Shown: positions 42,587 through 51,304, numbered from the stretch's first letter. The stretch: DNA of 64,000 bases from Drouetiella sp036703255 (GCA_036703255.1 DATNPL010000030.1:17441-81440), one strand, 5' to 3'. Translations and numbers: made by a program. Notes: generated from the sequence alone by a model not told the origin.

Positions 42587-44892
42587 ACCGTACTGATCTG
42601 AGTCAGCCCCCGATCGCATCAGTCCTAATTACACGAGCCATGACCCAACCCATTGTCCGCTTCCGAATCGCGACAGTGCTGCTAGTAGGAGCCGTGCTGC
42701 TGGCAGGGGCGATCGCGGCTGCCTGGTTTGCCGGACAGGGCACGATCAGCCTGATCTTTCAGCAGTTGGATGTGCTGCAAAGGCATCCCCCCATGTGGTT
42801 AGCAGCGCCGATGAGGGTCGGTCACTATCTGCTGTTTTGGGCAGTGCTGCTGATGCTAGCTGTGTTCTTCATTACTAAAATTTCTCCTCAGCCTCAGCCC
42901 TGGTCACGATCGCTGGTGGTTGGCATTCTGCTGGTGTTGACGGTACGGTATTTGATCTGGCGATCGCTTGCTACTTTGAATCTCTCTACGCCGCTCAATG
43001 GAGTTTTTAGCATCGGACTGTTTCTCCTGGAACTGCTGCTGTTGGTGAGCAGCATTGTTCAGCTCATCCTATTGTTTCGCGTGCGCGATCGTCGCTCTGA
43101 GGCCGATCAACTTGCGGCTGATGTGCGGGCAGGCGGCTTTATGCCCACAGTGGATATTCTGATTCCGACCTACAATGAGCCAGAATTTATCTTGCGGCGA
43201 ACCGTGATCGGCTGTCAGGCAGTGGACTATCCTTGCAAAACTGTTTATCTGCTAGACGATACTCGCCGTCCTGAAATCGAGGCTTTGGCGGCAGAACTGG
43301 GCTGCCACTACATGACACGACCCGACAATCGCCATGCCAAAGCGGGAAACTTAAACCACGCCATTTCTCAGACGCAGGGTGAATTTCTGGTCGTTTTTGA
43401 CGCAGACTTTATTCCGACCCAAAATTTCTTGCGTCGGACAGTCGGTTTTTTTCAAGATCCGCAAGTGGCGCTGGTGCAAACGCCACAGACTTTCTACAAT
43501 CCTGATCCGGTGGCTCGAAACCTGGGCTTAGAAGACGTTCTGACGCCGGAAGAGGAGGTGTTTTACCGACAAATTCAGCCTTTTCGCGATGCGGCAGGGG
43601 GCGTTATTTGTGCAGGAACCTCCTTTGTGGTGCGGCGATCGGCACTGGTAGAAATCGGCTGTTTCTTTACAGAATCCCTCAGCGAAGATTACTTCACGGG
43701 CATTCGTTTGGCGGCTCAGGGCTATCGTCTGGTTTATCTGGACGAAAAATTGAGTGCAGGTCTGGCAGCCGAGAATGTGGCGGCTCTGGCGCTGCAACGT
43801 CTGCGCTGGGCACAGGGAACGCTGCAAGCCTTTTTTATTACGGCAAATCCGCTCACGATTCGCGGTTTGCGTCCGCTTCAGCGTCTGGCGCATCTAGAAG
43901 GGTTGCTACACTGGTTCACCAGTATTTCTCGGTTGGGTTTCTTGTTGATGCCGTTAGCCTATGCATTTTTGGGTGTCATTCCTATTCGATCGACGGTCGA
44001 TGATGCGCTCTATTATTTTCTGCCCTGGTACCTCGTTCAGATAACGGCAACGTCCTGGCTAAATCATCACGCTCGTTCCGCGTTGCTGGCAGATATTTAT
44101 TCTCTCATTCTGTGCTTTCCTTTAGCCCTGACGGTGTTGCAGGTGATGTTAAATCCTTTTGGCAAAGGGTTTAGCGTCACGCCCAAAGGCGGAACCAGCG
44201 ATCGCTTTACGTTTAACGGGGCGCTGGCTTGGCCGCTATTGGTGATGTTTGGCGCTTCTGCTCTAAGCCTTTGGCTCAATCTAGGGGTCTACATGATGAA
44301 TGGGATGGGACAGCCCAACATTCCGCAGGAGATTGCCGAACGGCTGAAGGGGTTGGATTTGGGCTTGCTATGGAGCTTTTATAATCTGCTGATGCTCAGC
44401 GTTTCGCTGCTGATTTTGATTGATGTGCCCCGCCTCTCTGCCTATGAGTGGTTCAAGCTGAGACGCACGGTAAAACTCCGCATGGGAGAGCAGGATATCT
44501 GGGGTGTCACCTCTATTATTTCTGAGGTGGGGATGCATGTTGTGCTGACGCAGCCTCATCTTGGGCAGCTTCCTGCGGCTGATACAACCGCAGCGATCGC
44601 CCTCCCGGTTCAGGTTAGGCTGATGGAAGAGGGGCTGACTCTTTCTGGAAAAATCATCGATTCTGGCTGGCAAGGCGAGTTTCGAGGGGTGCAAATTACG
44701 TTTGACGCACTGGACTTAAGCCAGCATCGGCAGCTCGTCGAGCTGTTGTTTTGCCGTCCAGGACAGTGGAAAAGCCGCTGTGCCCCTGGCGAGTTGCGAT
44801 CGCTCTGGCTGCTGTTGAGAATTTTGCTGCGACCTCGCATTGTGTTTGGGCGCAAGCCTGAAGTGAGTGCGATCGCGGTGACTCAGAGTTAG
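42583..44892 (+). CDS. Cellulose synthase catalytic subunit-like glycosyltransferase (BcsA type, GT2)
   Basis: 769 residues from a GTG overlapping the previous stop. Four N-terminal membrane helices lead to the GT2 domain (about 195-430) with the processive-synthase motifs DILIPTYNEP, LLDDTRRPEIE, VVFDADFIP, SEDYFTGIRL and QRLRWAQGTLQ. More membrane helices follow (about 445-630). The C-terminal part (about 635-745) resembles PilZ (RRTVKLRMGEQD, SIISEVGMHVVL), but the RxxxR and DxSxxG motifs are imperfect, so c-di-GMP control is uncertain. No bcsB or bcsZ gene is nearby. Confidence 0.92.
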   Translation: MNRTDLSQPPIASVLITRAMTQPIVRFRIATVLLVGAVLLAGAIAAAWFAGQGTISLIFQQLDVLQRHPPMWLAAPMRVGHYLLFWAVLLMLAVFFITKISPQPQPWSRSLVVGILLVLTVRYLIWRSLATLNLSTPLNGVFSIGLFLLELLLLVSSIVQLILLFRVRDRRSEADQLAADVRAGGFMPTVDILIPTYNEPEFILRRTVIGCQAVDYPCKTVYLLDDTRRPEIEALAAELGCHYMTRPDNRHAKAGNLNHAISQTQGEFLVVFDADFIPTQNFLRRTVGFFQDPQVALVQTPQTFYNPDPVARNLGLEDVLTPEEEVFYRQIQPFRDAAGGVICAGTSFVVRRSALVEIGCFFTESLSEDYFTGIRLAAQGYRLVYLDEKLSAGLAAENVAALALQRLRWAQGTLQAFFITANPLTIRGLRPLQRLAHLEGLLHWFTSISRLGFLLMPLAYAFLGVIPIRSTVDDALYYFLPWYLVQITATSWLNHHARSALLADIYSLILCFPLALTVLQVMLNPFGKGFSVTPKGGTSDRFTFNGALAWPLLVMFGASALSLWLNLGVYMMNGMGQPNIPQEIAERLKGLDLGLLWSFYNLLMLSVSLLILIDVPRLSAYEWFKLRRTVKLRMGEQDIWGVTSIISEVGMHVVLTQPHLGQLPAADTTAAIALPVQVRLMEEGLTLSGKIIDSGWQGEFRGVQITFDALDLSQHRQLVELLFCRPGQWKSRCAPGELRSLWLLLRILLRPRIVFGRKPEVSAIAVTQS

Positions 44893-45101
44893 GCAGACAG
44901 CAAGCGACCTTGAGGTTCAGGAATCGATCGCCCCAGTGCCTGAGCTGTTTCAATTCATTCCTGCATAATCACCTCTACATTCTGGATTGCCTCAGCGTAG
45001 GTTGAGCCATCGGCTGCACATCCTGGCAGTTCGGGCACTTCTGCAACGAATGCCTGATCAACGTTGCTCCAATACAAAATGATTTCATAGCGAAGTACCA
45101 T
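44889..45101 (-). pseudogene. HicB-family antitoxin-like gene with internal TGA
   Basis: Read from ATG 45101 (GGAGGT 6 nt upstream), the frame gives LRYEIILYWSNVDQAFVAEV, then PELPGCAADGSTYAEAIQNV and EVIMQE, a typical HicB-like antitoxin start. It then hits TGA at 44955-44957. Beyond the stop the same frame continues IETAQALGRSIPEPQGRLL and SA to a TAA at 44889-44891, exactly the usual family ending. The TGA sits where relatives have Trp (EWIE), so one G-to-A change would explain it. The 48-residue stub may still be made. No HicA toxin is adjacent. It overlaps the end of the BcsA-like gene by 4 bp. Confidence 0.8.
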
Positions 45102-45159
45102 CTTGACCTCCTAGCCTGTACTTGAGGATAACGACTTGATGCATTGCTGGACAAAAGGC

Positions 45160-45284
45160 GATCCCCCTAATCCCCCTTAAAAAGGGGGACTTTGAGTTAG
45201 AAAAGGAGGAGTTTGAGTTAAAAGAGGGGATTTTGATCAATCTTGGTTCAATTCCCCCCTTTTTAAGGGGGGCTAGGGGGGATC
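45160..45284. repeat. Family B inverted repeat, copy 2
   Basis: GATCCCCCTAATCCCCCTTA at the left and AAGGGGGGCTAGGGGGGATC at the right repeat the ends of the copy at 35262-35336. The inside is longer (about 125 bp in all) and contains three variants of GGGGGACTTTGAGTT. No flanking target duplication was identified. Confidence 0.8.
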
Positions 45285-45342
45285 ATTGACGCTCAATCGC
45301 TTAACCGGGAAATATTGCAACACTACTTATTTAACTCAGCCA

Positions 45343-45657
45343 TTGAACCTTTGGACTCAGGTGACGCATCTCTGAACATAAATGATGAGCTTTTAAGGTG
45401 AATCGCCCCACCTCCAGCATTAGCCGCTGAACCTCTGAGCTTGAACGTTGATACTCTGAGGTGAAACGACGATGCTCTGGAGTCAAACGATTCACCTTAG
45501 AGCTTAAACGCTGATGTTCTGAGGTGGAACGATGATGTTCTGAGGTGGAACGATGATGCTCTGAGGTAAATCGATGATGCTCTGAGGTGAATCGATGATG
45601 CTCTGGGGTGAATCGCTGAACCTTTGAACTTGGCGGATGATGCTTTGAGGTCGATCG
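45343..45657. repeat. 21-bp tandem array, about 15 units
   Basis: Fifteen consecutive 21-bp units (consensus near ATGATGCTCTGAGGTGAATCG) run without a break; most end in CG. The six inner units at about 45511-45636 are the most alike, the outer ones diverged. The reverse strand is open in all three frames through the array, and one gives a 145-codon ORF (45331-45768) with HHRFTSE heptads, whereas the plus strand is closed in all frames. I see no ribosome site or protein features, so I treat it as a non-coding tandem repeat with low-confidence coding potential. Confidence 0.8.
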
Positions 45658-45665
45658 CTGAAGGG

Positions 45666-45737
45666 TAAGGGCGCGGTATTCGGCAGTTACATCTCTTGTC
45701 AAGCCAACCAAGTGTCTGCCGAATGCCACGCCCCTAC
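45666..45737. repeat. Imperfect inverted repeat, family A copy 2
   Basis: TAAGGGCGCGGTATTCGGCA and TGCCGAATGCCACGCCCCTA form an imperfect inverted repeat over about 72 bp. It shares ATTCGGCA/TGCCGAAT and the CCCCTAC end with the copy at 35115-35184. Confidence 0.65.
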
Positions 45738-45859
45738 GTCGATCGCCCTCTCTAGAACGCTGATGCACGAACTGACTTTCAACGACCCCAAAATCTAGCC
45801 ATCTTCGAAGTTTTCATGCTACACCTGTAGCAAAATCTCTTTCAATTGCTTGCTTCCCC

Positions 45860-47908
45860 ATGCCCTCCGACTTCTCCGGCCAAAACCTGCGCGGATGCAA
45901 CTTCAAGGGGCAAAACTTGAGTGGAGCCAACTTTACTAATGCCGATATCCGGGGAGCTGATTTTGCCAATGCTACTTTAAGACAAGCCAACTTTACCAAG
46001 GCAAAAGCAGGACTCAGGATAAGTTGGACTTGGGGATTTGTGGCCATCTCATTGCTAGCAGCAGGTCTATCAGGATCTACCTCTGCACGCTCTGCCATCT
46101 TATCTTCAAGTGCTCTAGGCTCAAAATTTATTCAAACTTATACGCTGACTCCTGCCATCGCTATTGTTGGCATGATTGTGTTCTTTCTGATTTCTGCTGT
46201 CCGATACGGAGTAATAGCTGCTCTAACAGCATTAGCTTGTCTGGCCGCATTCGTGATGCCATTGGCCATGACGAATGTTTTAGCCAATACCCAAGATTGG
46301 ATTTTTGCTCTAACTTCGGCTTTGGTTGGGGCTAGCCTCTGGGCTTGGGCAGGCGTGATCGCCAGAGCCACAATTGAAACTTCCTGGTTTTGGGTGTGGA
46401 CATTTGTTGTAGCGATCGTGTGGTCTTTATCGGCAGCGATCGTTTTAGGATTTACAGAGTTGCAGGCTTGGACTATCTCAGGAGTTGGAGGATGGATAAT
46501 CGCTGGGGTTGGCGGCTACGTAGCTGAAAAAGCAATTTCTGGAGATTCTAAGTTCGTCTTTATTCGCTCAGTTGTCAGTGTGGTGGCGACCCTAGGTGGC
46601 ACTTCATTCTATAAAGCTGATCTGACGGACGCAGACTTTACCCAAGCAACTCTTAAAAGTACAGATCTGAGAAAAGCGAGTACGACCCGAACCTCCTGGT
46701 CAAAAGTCAAATCACTCGGTAGGGCAAGGATTGAAGGCACTATCCTGTTCCGTCCGGAAGTACAAGAATTAGTGACTACTGGGCAAGGTAGAAACAGGAC
46801 ATACATGGGGCACAACCTCAAAGGCGCAAACCTTTCTGGGGCTAACCTGACAGATGCTGATTTTACTGAAGCTGATTTCAGCAGCGCAACCCTGGAGGGC
46901 GCAAATTTAGAACGCGCTAACCTCACTAAAACTCAGGCATTAGGCACAAACTTTCATCAGGCAAACCTAACCGGAGCCTGTTTGGAAGCCTGGAATATCG
47001 ACAGCACCACCCAACTAGACGGAGCCATTTGCGAGTATGTCTACCTGCTTAACAATCAACGCGAACGCCGCCCTAGCAGCGGCAACTTTGCCCCTGGCGA
47101 ATTTACCAAGCTGTTTCAAGAAGTCCTCAGCACCCTCGATCTGATCTTCCGCAACGGCATCGACTGGAAAGCCTTTACTTACTCTTTCAATCAGCTCGTC
47201 CTCGACAACGAAGGTACCGAGCTTTCCATCCAAAGCATCGAAAACAAAGGCGATGGTGTTGTCGTCGTGCGGGTGAATGCGCCCCCCAACGCCGACAAAG
47301 CCAAGCTGCACAGCGAGTTTAACCAAACCTACGAAACCGCCATCAAGGCCCTCGAAGCCAGATATCATGCCGAGCTGCAAGCCAAAGACAAGGAAATCAC
47401 CATCTACCGTCAGCAGAGTGCAGACATGCAGGAGATCATCCGCCTGATGGCCAGCCGACCCGTTACCGTAGAAGTAAAAGCCACCGCAGAGAGCAAAGCC
47501 ATGAACGACAGCACCGACTCTAGCCGCAATATCACCGTTGGCGGCAACCTCAATGCCACAGGCAGCACCTTCAACCTAGGCGAAATCAGCGGCAACGTCA
47601 CAAACACTATTAACCAACTGCAAGCCACTGCCACCCCCGAAGCCGCACAACTCGCCGCCTTGCTGAAGGAATTACAGGAGGCGATCGCTTCCTCCGAGCT
47701 GCCACCCGCCGACAAAACCGAAGCCCTAGAGCAAGTCAACACTCTGGCAAAAGCCGGACAAAATCCCGCAGACGGCACTCTCAAAAAGCTCTCCAGCACC
47801 GCAGTCAAGGTGATCAAAGGCACGATCGCCGCCCTGCCCGACACCGCCAAACTCGTAGAGGCTTGCAGCAAGTTGCTCCCTGCGATCTCCACGCTGCTGG
47901 GCTTGTAG
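45860..47908 (+). CDS. Membrane pentapeptide-repeat protein with coiled-coil C-terminus
   Basis: 682 residues. A first block of about nine pentapeptide repeats (FSGQNLRGCNFKGQNLSGAN) precedes about six membrane helices (about 53-250). A second, longer block follows (YKADLTDADFTQATLKSTDL; NLKGANLSGANLTDADFTEA) to about residue 385. Then comes a conserved-looking soluble region (TKLFQEVLSTLDLIFRNGID), a predicted coiled coil (EARYHAELQAKDKEITIYRQ) and a Gly/Asn-rich strand segment (NITVGGNLNATGSTFNLGEI). The tail is helical. I recognise the repeats but not the C-terminal domain. It stands alone; its role is unknown. Confidence 0.85.
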   Translation: MPSDFSGQNLRGCNFKGQNLSGANFTNADIRGADFANATLRQANFTKAKAGLRISWTWGFVAISLLAAGLSGSTSARSAILSSSALGSKFIQTYTLTPAIAIVGMIVFFLISAVRYGVIAALTALACLAAFVMPLAMTNVLANTQDWIFALTSALVGASLWAWAGVIARATIETSWFWVWTFVVAIVWSLSAAIVLGFTELQAWTISGVGGWIIAGVGGYVAEKAISGDSKFVFIRSVVSVVATLGGTSFYKADLTDADFTQATLKSTDLRKASTTRTSWSKVKSLGRARIEGTILFRPEVQELVTTGQGRNRTYMGHNLKGANLSGANLTDADFTEADFSSATLEGANLERANLTKTQALGTNFHQANLTGACLEAWNIDSTTQLDGAICEYVYLLNNQRERRPSSGNFAPGEFTKLFQEVLSTLDLIFRNGIDWKAFTYSFNQLVLDNEGTELSIQSIENKGDGVVVVRVNAPPNADKAKLHSEFNQTYETAIKALEARYHAELQAKDKEITIYRQQSADMQEIIRLMASRPVTVEVKATAESKAMNDSTDSSRNITVGGNLNATGSTFNLGEISGNVTNTINQLQATATPEAAQLAALLKELQEAIASSELPPADKTEALEQVNTLAKAGQNPADGTLKKLSSTAVKVIKGTIAALPDTAKLVEACSKLLPAISTLLGL

Positions 47909-47998
47909 ACCAGAGCTTCCAAAAAAATCTTCGCTCGAATCGGCAATGCCGATGGGTTTTGGCATGAGTTTTGATACGGCTTTTGACAGAGCCTGCGC

Positions 47999-48289
47999 CT
48001 ACTCGCGCTTCAGCTCCGAGAGATGCACGATAAACCTTTCGCCCATCACCACAATGCGATCGCCCTCTATCAGCTTGCGTCCGCGCCGCGTTTCCATCTT
48101 GCCATTAACTTTGACTTCGCCACTCTGAATCAGCAGTTTGGCTTCCCCTCCCGTCTGCACTGCCCCTGACCACTTCAAAAACTGATCGAGTTTAATCACA
48201 ACCGCTTCCGCCTGCTGGGGCAGGTCATCGGGTAGATCACTAGGGCGATCGCTGGGTAGATCTAGGGGCGAATTATCCTGCGTTGTCAT
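47999..48289 (-). CDS. RNA-binding S4 domain protein
   Basis: 96 residues. An acidic, Asp/Pro-rich N-terminal tail of about 28 residues leads to one S4 domain: VIKLDQFLKWSGAVQTGGEA, then KLLIQSGEVKVNGKMETRRG and a short C-terminal strand. This is the YbcJ/RqcP-like small S4 family that binds structured RNA, often on ribosomes. The exact target is unknown. It is divergent from the Anbu-type gene (60 bp between starts), so promoters overlap. Confidence 0.88.
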   Translation of the reverse strand: MTTQDNSPLDLPSDRPSDLPDDLPQQAEAVVIKLDQFLKWSGAVQTGGEAKLLIQSGEVKVNGKMETRRGRKLIEGDRIVVMGERFIVHLSELKRE

Positions 48290-48349
48290 AGAGCTACCGG
48301 AGCATAGGGATTAAAATCTGTAGACTTATCATATTATCCCACCAGCTTC

Positions 48350-49111
48350 ATGACCTACTGTTTAGGTATCATCACCCGCTATGGATTGGTTTTGGCGGCT
48401 GACTCACGCACCAATGCCGGAGTCGATCACATCTCGACCTACCAAAAGTTGTTTAACTTTTCAGATACCGGGCAGCGCGTCATCCTGATTGCGACCTCCG
48501 GCAACTTGTCGATTACGCAGGCCGTGATCAACAGCCTCAACCAAGACCTGAAGCTGGTCGAGCGCGAAAACCTGCACTCTTTGCCGACGCTGTATGACGT
48601 GGCTCAATATGTGGGCAGCAAAATTCGTCAGATTCAGAGTCAGGAGCGCCCCTGGCTGGAAAAAGATCAGATCGATTATCGCTCAACGCTCTTGCTAGCG
48701 GGACAGGTGCGAGGAGAAGCCCCCGGACTGTTCATGATTTACAGCCAGGGCAACTTTATTCAGGCCACTCCCGAAATGCCGTTCCTTCAGATTGGCGAAA
48801 CCAAGTATGGTAAGCCGATTCTCGATCGCACCCTCACCTACGACACCCCCTTAGAAGAGGCCGCCAAGTCGGCGCTGCTGTCCATCGACTCGACGATGAA
48901 ATCCAATATCTCTGTGGGGCCACCGATCGATCTGGTGATGTACGAGGTCGATAGTTTTGGGTTGCGGCATCAGTTGCGGCTGCGATCGGGCGATTCCTAT
49001 TTGGCAAAAATGCGCCATCTCTGGGAAATTTCGCTCCGACAAGCGTTTGAGCGTATGCCCAATATTGAATGGGAGCATACAGAAGCCGAGGAAATAGGGA
49101 ACGAGGATTAG
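48350..49111 (+). CDS. Anbu / proteasome-type (HslV-like) peptidase
   Basis: 253 residues. The start TYCLGIITRYGLVLAADSRT is the beta-type proteasome fold. After Met removal Thr would be residue 1, with Asp17 (in AADSRT) and Lys32 (in YQKLF) in the places of the catalytic triad. Further family marks are VILIATSGNLSITQAVIN and LLLAGQVRGEAPGLFMIYSQ. Anbu proteins are self-compartmentalising or ring-forming relatives of HslV, usually encoded with a transglutaminase-like protein, an ATP-grasp protein and an alpha-E protein. Here a transglutaminase-like gene is adjacent in convergent orientation; the other two partners are not in the window. Confidence 0.9.
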   Translation: MTYCLGIITRYGLVLAADSRTNAGVDHISTYQKLFNFSDTGQRVILIATSGNLSITQAVINSLNQDLKLVERENLHSLPTLYDVAQYVGSKIRQIQSQERPWLEKDQIDYRSTLLLAGQVRGEAPGLFMIYSQGNFIQATPEMPFLQIGETKYGKPILDRTLTYDTPLEEAAKSALLSIDSTMKSNISVGPPIDLVMYEVDSFGLRHQLRLRSGDSYLAKMRHLWEISLRQAFERMPNIEWEHTEAEEIGNED

Positions 49112-49118
49112 GGAAGCT

Positions 49119-49994
49119 TTAGCTGAGGATCTTGATCAGCAGCTCGTACCGCATGGAAGAATTAACGCCCACCGTTTTGAGCTTGCCGCTGACCGGAGAG
49201 GTGCCTTTGCCGTTAGCGCTGGCCACGAGAGGAATATGGCGATCGCTCACCACCAGTCCGTGGGTCGGATCATAGCCGCGCCATCCGGCTCCCGGCAGGT
49301 AAACTTCTGCCCAGGCATGCAGGTGGCGATCGTTGCTGTCGGGGTCGCCCTCCTGGTAGCCGCTGACAAAGCGGGCTGCTATGCCCACAGCGCGACAAAC
49401 TTCCATAAACAGTACGGCATAGTCGCGACAAGAGCCTTGCCTGCTGCGCCAGGTAAGGCCAGGGGGCAGCGGCGATCCGGTTTCGCGCATCAGGTAGCCA
49501 CAGCTTTTATAGATCCGCTGATTCAGCTCATTCAAAAAAGCGGTGGTGTTGCCGTGAACCTGCCAAATATCCTGCGCCAAGCTCATGGCTTCCGGATCGA
49601 TCGTGCCGCTGGTCGGCGCAAATTGACCGCCCCAGTAGGGCTGGAGGTAAGGCTGCAACCGACTCAGGACAGAACTGGAATAGTCGATGGGCAAATTCAC
49701 CGCCCAGGGTTCCAATAAGTAGAGGAAAGGATTGTCGCAAAAGGTTTCGACTTCCGAAATCGCCTGAACCGTAAATTGGGCGATCGGTTCGTCTGTAAAC
49801 CAGGCTCTGGTAATGGAGTTGCCGTCTAGATCAACATTGTCTGAAAGCTGCTTGGGTGGCGGATCGAGCTGAAGCGAAAAGGAGTGCAGCTTTTGCTGGA
49901 CGTCGCAGCGCGGACGCAGCCGGAAGGCGTGGGCAGCCAGAACGACGGGGCGATCGTAGCTGTAGAAAGTCGTGTGAGTAATTCGGTAACGCAC
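49119..49994 (-). CDS. Transglutaminase-like protein (Anbu-associated type)
   Basis: 291 residues. An N-terminal beta-rich domain (RYRITHTTFYSYDRPVVLAA, LRPRCDVQQKLHSFSLQLDP) is followed by the papain-like transglutaminase core. Its Cys is in SRQGSCRDYAVLFMEVCRAV, His in RHLHAWAEVYLPG and Asp in GYDPTHGLVVSD. There is no signal peptide, so it is cytoplasmic. This family is one of the conserved partners of Anbu, whose gene lies 7 bp away tail to tail. The pairing suggests peptide-bond or isopeptide chemistry coupled to proteolysis, which is inference. Confidence 0.92.
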   Translation of the reverse strand: MRYRITHTTFYSYDRPVVLAAHAFRLRPRCDVQQKLHSFSLQLDPPPKQLSDNVDLDGNSITRAWFTDEPIAQFTVQAISEVETFCDNPFLYLLEPWAVNLPIDYSSSVLSRLQPYLQPYWGGQFAPTSGTIDPEAMSLAQDIWQVHGNTTAFLNELNQRIYKSCGYLMRETGSPLPPGLTWRSRQGSCRDYAVLFMEVCRAVGIAARFVSGYQEGDPDSNDRHLHAWAEVYLPGAGWRGYDPTHGLVVSDRHIPLVASANGKGTSPVSGKLKTVGVNSSMRYELLIKILS

Positions 49995-50197
49995 AAGAGT
50001 CAGAAACTATAGAACAGTTGGCTGTAAGGCGGCTTTAAGGTAGTTAAGCCGGAGCTGAGAGAGCGATCGCGCCTCCCGTCCCACTGGTGATCCATTGTGC
50101 TTAACTTTGGGATTATTTCTGTCCATTCCTGACTTTGGGCATCGCTCAAGGTTAATCGCTCAAAGTCAGATCTAGCTTCGGCGCGGCCTTGGGTAAA

Positions 50198-51304
50198 TTA
50201 ATCGATGATGGCCGGATGGAAATAGAAAGCAGCCCCAATGACAAAATAGGTGGCTAGCAGCAGCGTTCCTTCTAGCCAGTTCGATTGCCCATCAGAGCTA
50301 ACGGAGTTGGCGATCAACACGGCAACTGCCACCGCCACCAGCTCAAAAGGATTAAAGTTTAAATCCATCGGCTGATCTAAGAAAAATCCGGCAATCACCA
50401 AGACGGGAGCCACAAAGAGAGCAATTTGCAGGCTGGAACCCATCGCCACCGACACCGCCAAATCCATCTTGTTCTTTGTCGCGACCACCACGGCAGTCGC
50501 ATGTTCGGCAGCGTTGCCGATGATGGGCAGCAGAATGATGCCCGTGAACAGCTCCGTCAAGCCTAGCGTCTGCGTAGCAGCTTCTAGCTCACCGACTAGT
50601 AATTCTGATTCGATCGCCACCAGCAGCGTCACCCCCAGCAAAATGCTGACCCAGAGCTTCAAATTGGGCTTCTCTCCCTGCTCATGAAATCCGCCATCTT
50701 CTTCTCCGGCAATGCCCACATCGTAGAGATAGCTGTGGGTTTTCATCGAGAAAAAGAGGGTGAGGAGGTAAACAATGATCAGGGTAACGGCCACCACGAC
50801 CGAGAGCTGTTGCAGGGTTTTCTCCCCAATGCCGCTTGAGGTGTAGTTCATGGCCGTGGGCATCAGCATGGCAATCACCGCCAGATTCATCGAGGAGGCG
50901 TTGATCCGCGCCACCGTAGACTGAAACACCTGCTCTTTGTAGCGCAGCCCGCCCAGCAGCATAGCAAACCCCATGACTAACAGCAGGTTGCTAATCACAG
51001 AACCCGTGAGGCTGGCCTTGACGACATTAACCAGACCCGCTTTGAGGGCAATAAAGGCAATAATTAGCTCGGTGGCGTTGCCAAAGGTGGCGTTGAGCAG
51101 GCCGCCGATCGAAGGCCCCACGACGATCGCAATCTCTTCGGTGGCGGTTCCCATCCAGGCCGCTAAAGGCAAGATGGCTAGACAGGCGGTAATGAAAATG
51201 ACGAGAGGACTCCAGCCGAGAAAGTGCGCCGTCAGGGAAATCGGCACAAAGATCAGTAAGACGGTGAAAATCAGGTCTTTGGTAGAAATTGATTTTAAGT
51301 TCAT
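50198..51304 (-). CDS. Calcium/proton exchanger (CaCA family), copy 1
   Basis: 368 residues from the ATG at 51304 (a TTG upstream at 51325 is weaker). It is a membrane antiporter with about 11 helices. The two alpha-repeat motifs are intact: FGNATELIIAFIALKAGLV in the first half and IIGNAAEHATAVVVATKNKM in the second, providing the acidic residues that carry Ca2+/H+. A charged cytoplasmic loop (EEDGGFHEQGEKPN) separates the halves. It is the downstream member of a tandem pair with the gene at 51477. Confidence 0.94.
   Translation of the reverse strand: MNLKSISTKDLIFTVLLIFVPISLTAHFLGWSPLVIFITACLAILPLAAWMGTATEEIAIVVGPSIGGLLNATFGNATELIIAFIALKAGLVNVVKASLTGSVISNLLLVMGFAMLLGGLRYKEQVFQSTVARINASSMNLAVIAMLMPTAMNYTSSGIGEKTLQQLSVVVAVTLIIVYLLTLFFSMKTHSYLYDVGIAGEEDGGFHEQGEKPNLKLWVSILLGVTLLVAIESELLVGELEAATQTLGLTELFTGIILLPIIGNAAEHATAVVVATKNKMDLAVSVAMGSSLQIALFVAPVLVIAGFFLDQPMDLNFNPFELVAVAVAVLIANSVSSDGQSNWLEGTLLLATYFVIGAAFYFHPAIID

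Noticed and set aside
45343..45657. Possible CRISPR array
   Set aside because: The units are continuous 21-bp tandem copies with no unique spacers and no cas genes.
45331..45768. 145-codon minus-strand ORF with HHRFTSE heptads
   Set aside because: It coincides with the 21-bp tandem array, where all three reverse frames are open by composition. It extends into an unrelated hairpin repeat, and no ribosome site or protein family feature is seen.
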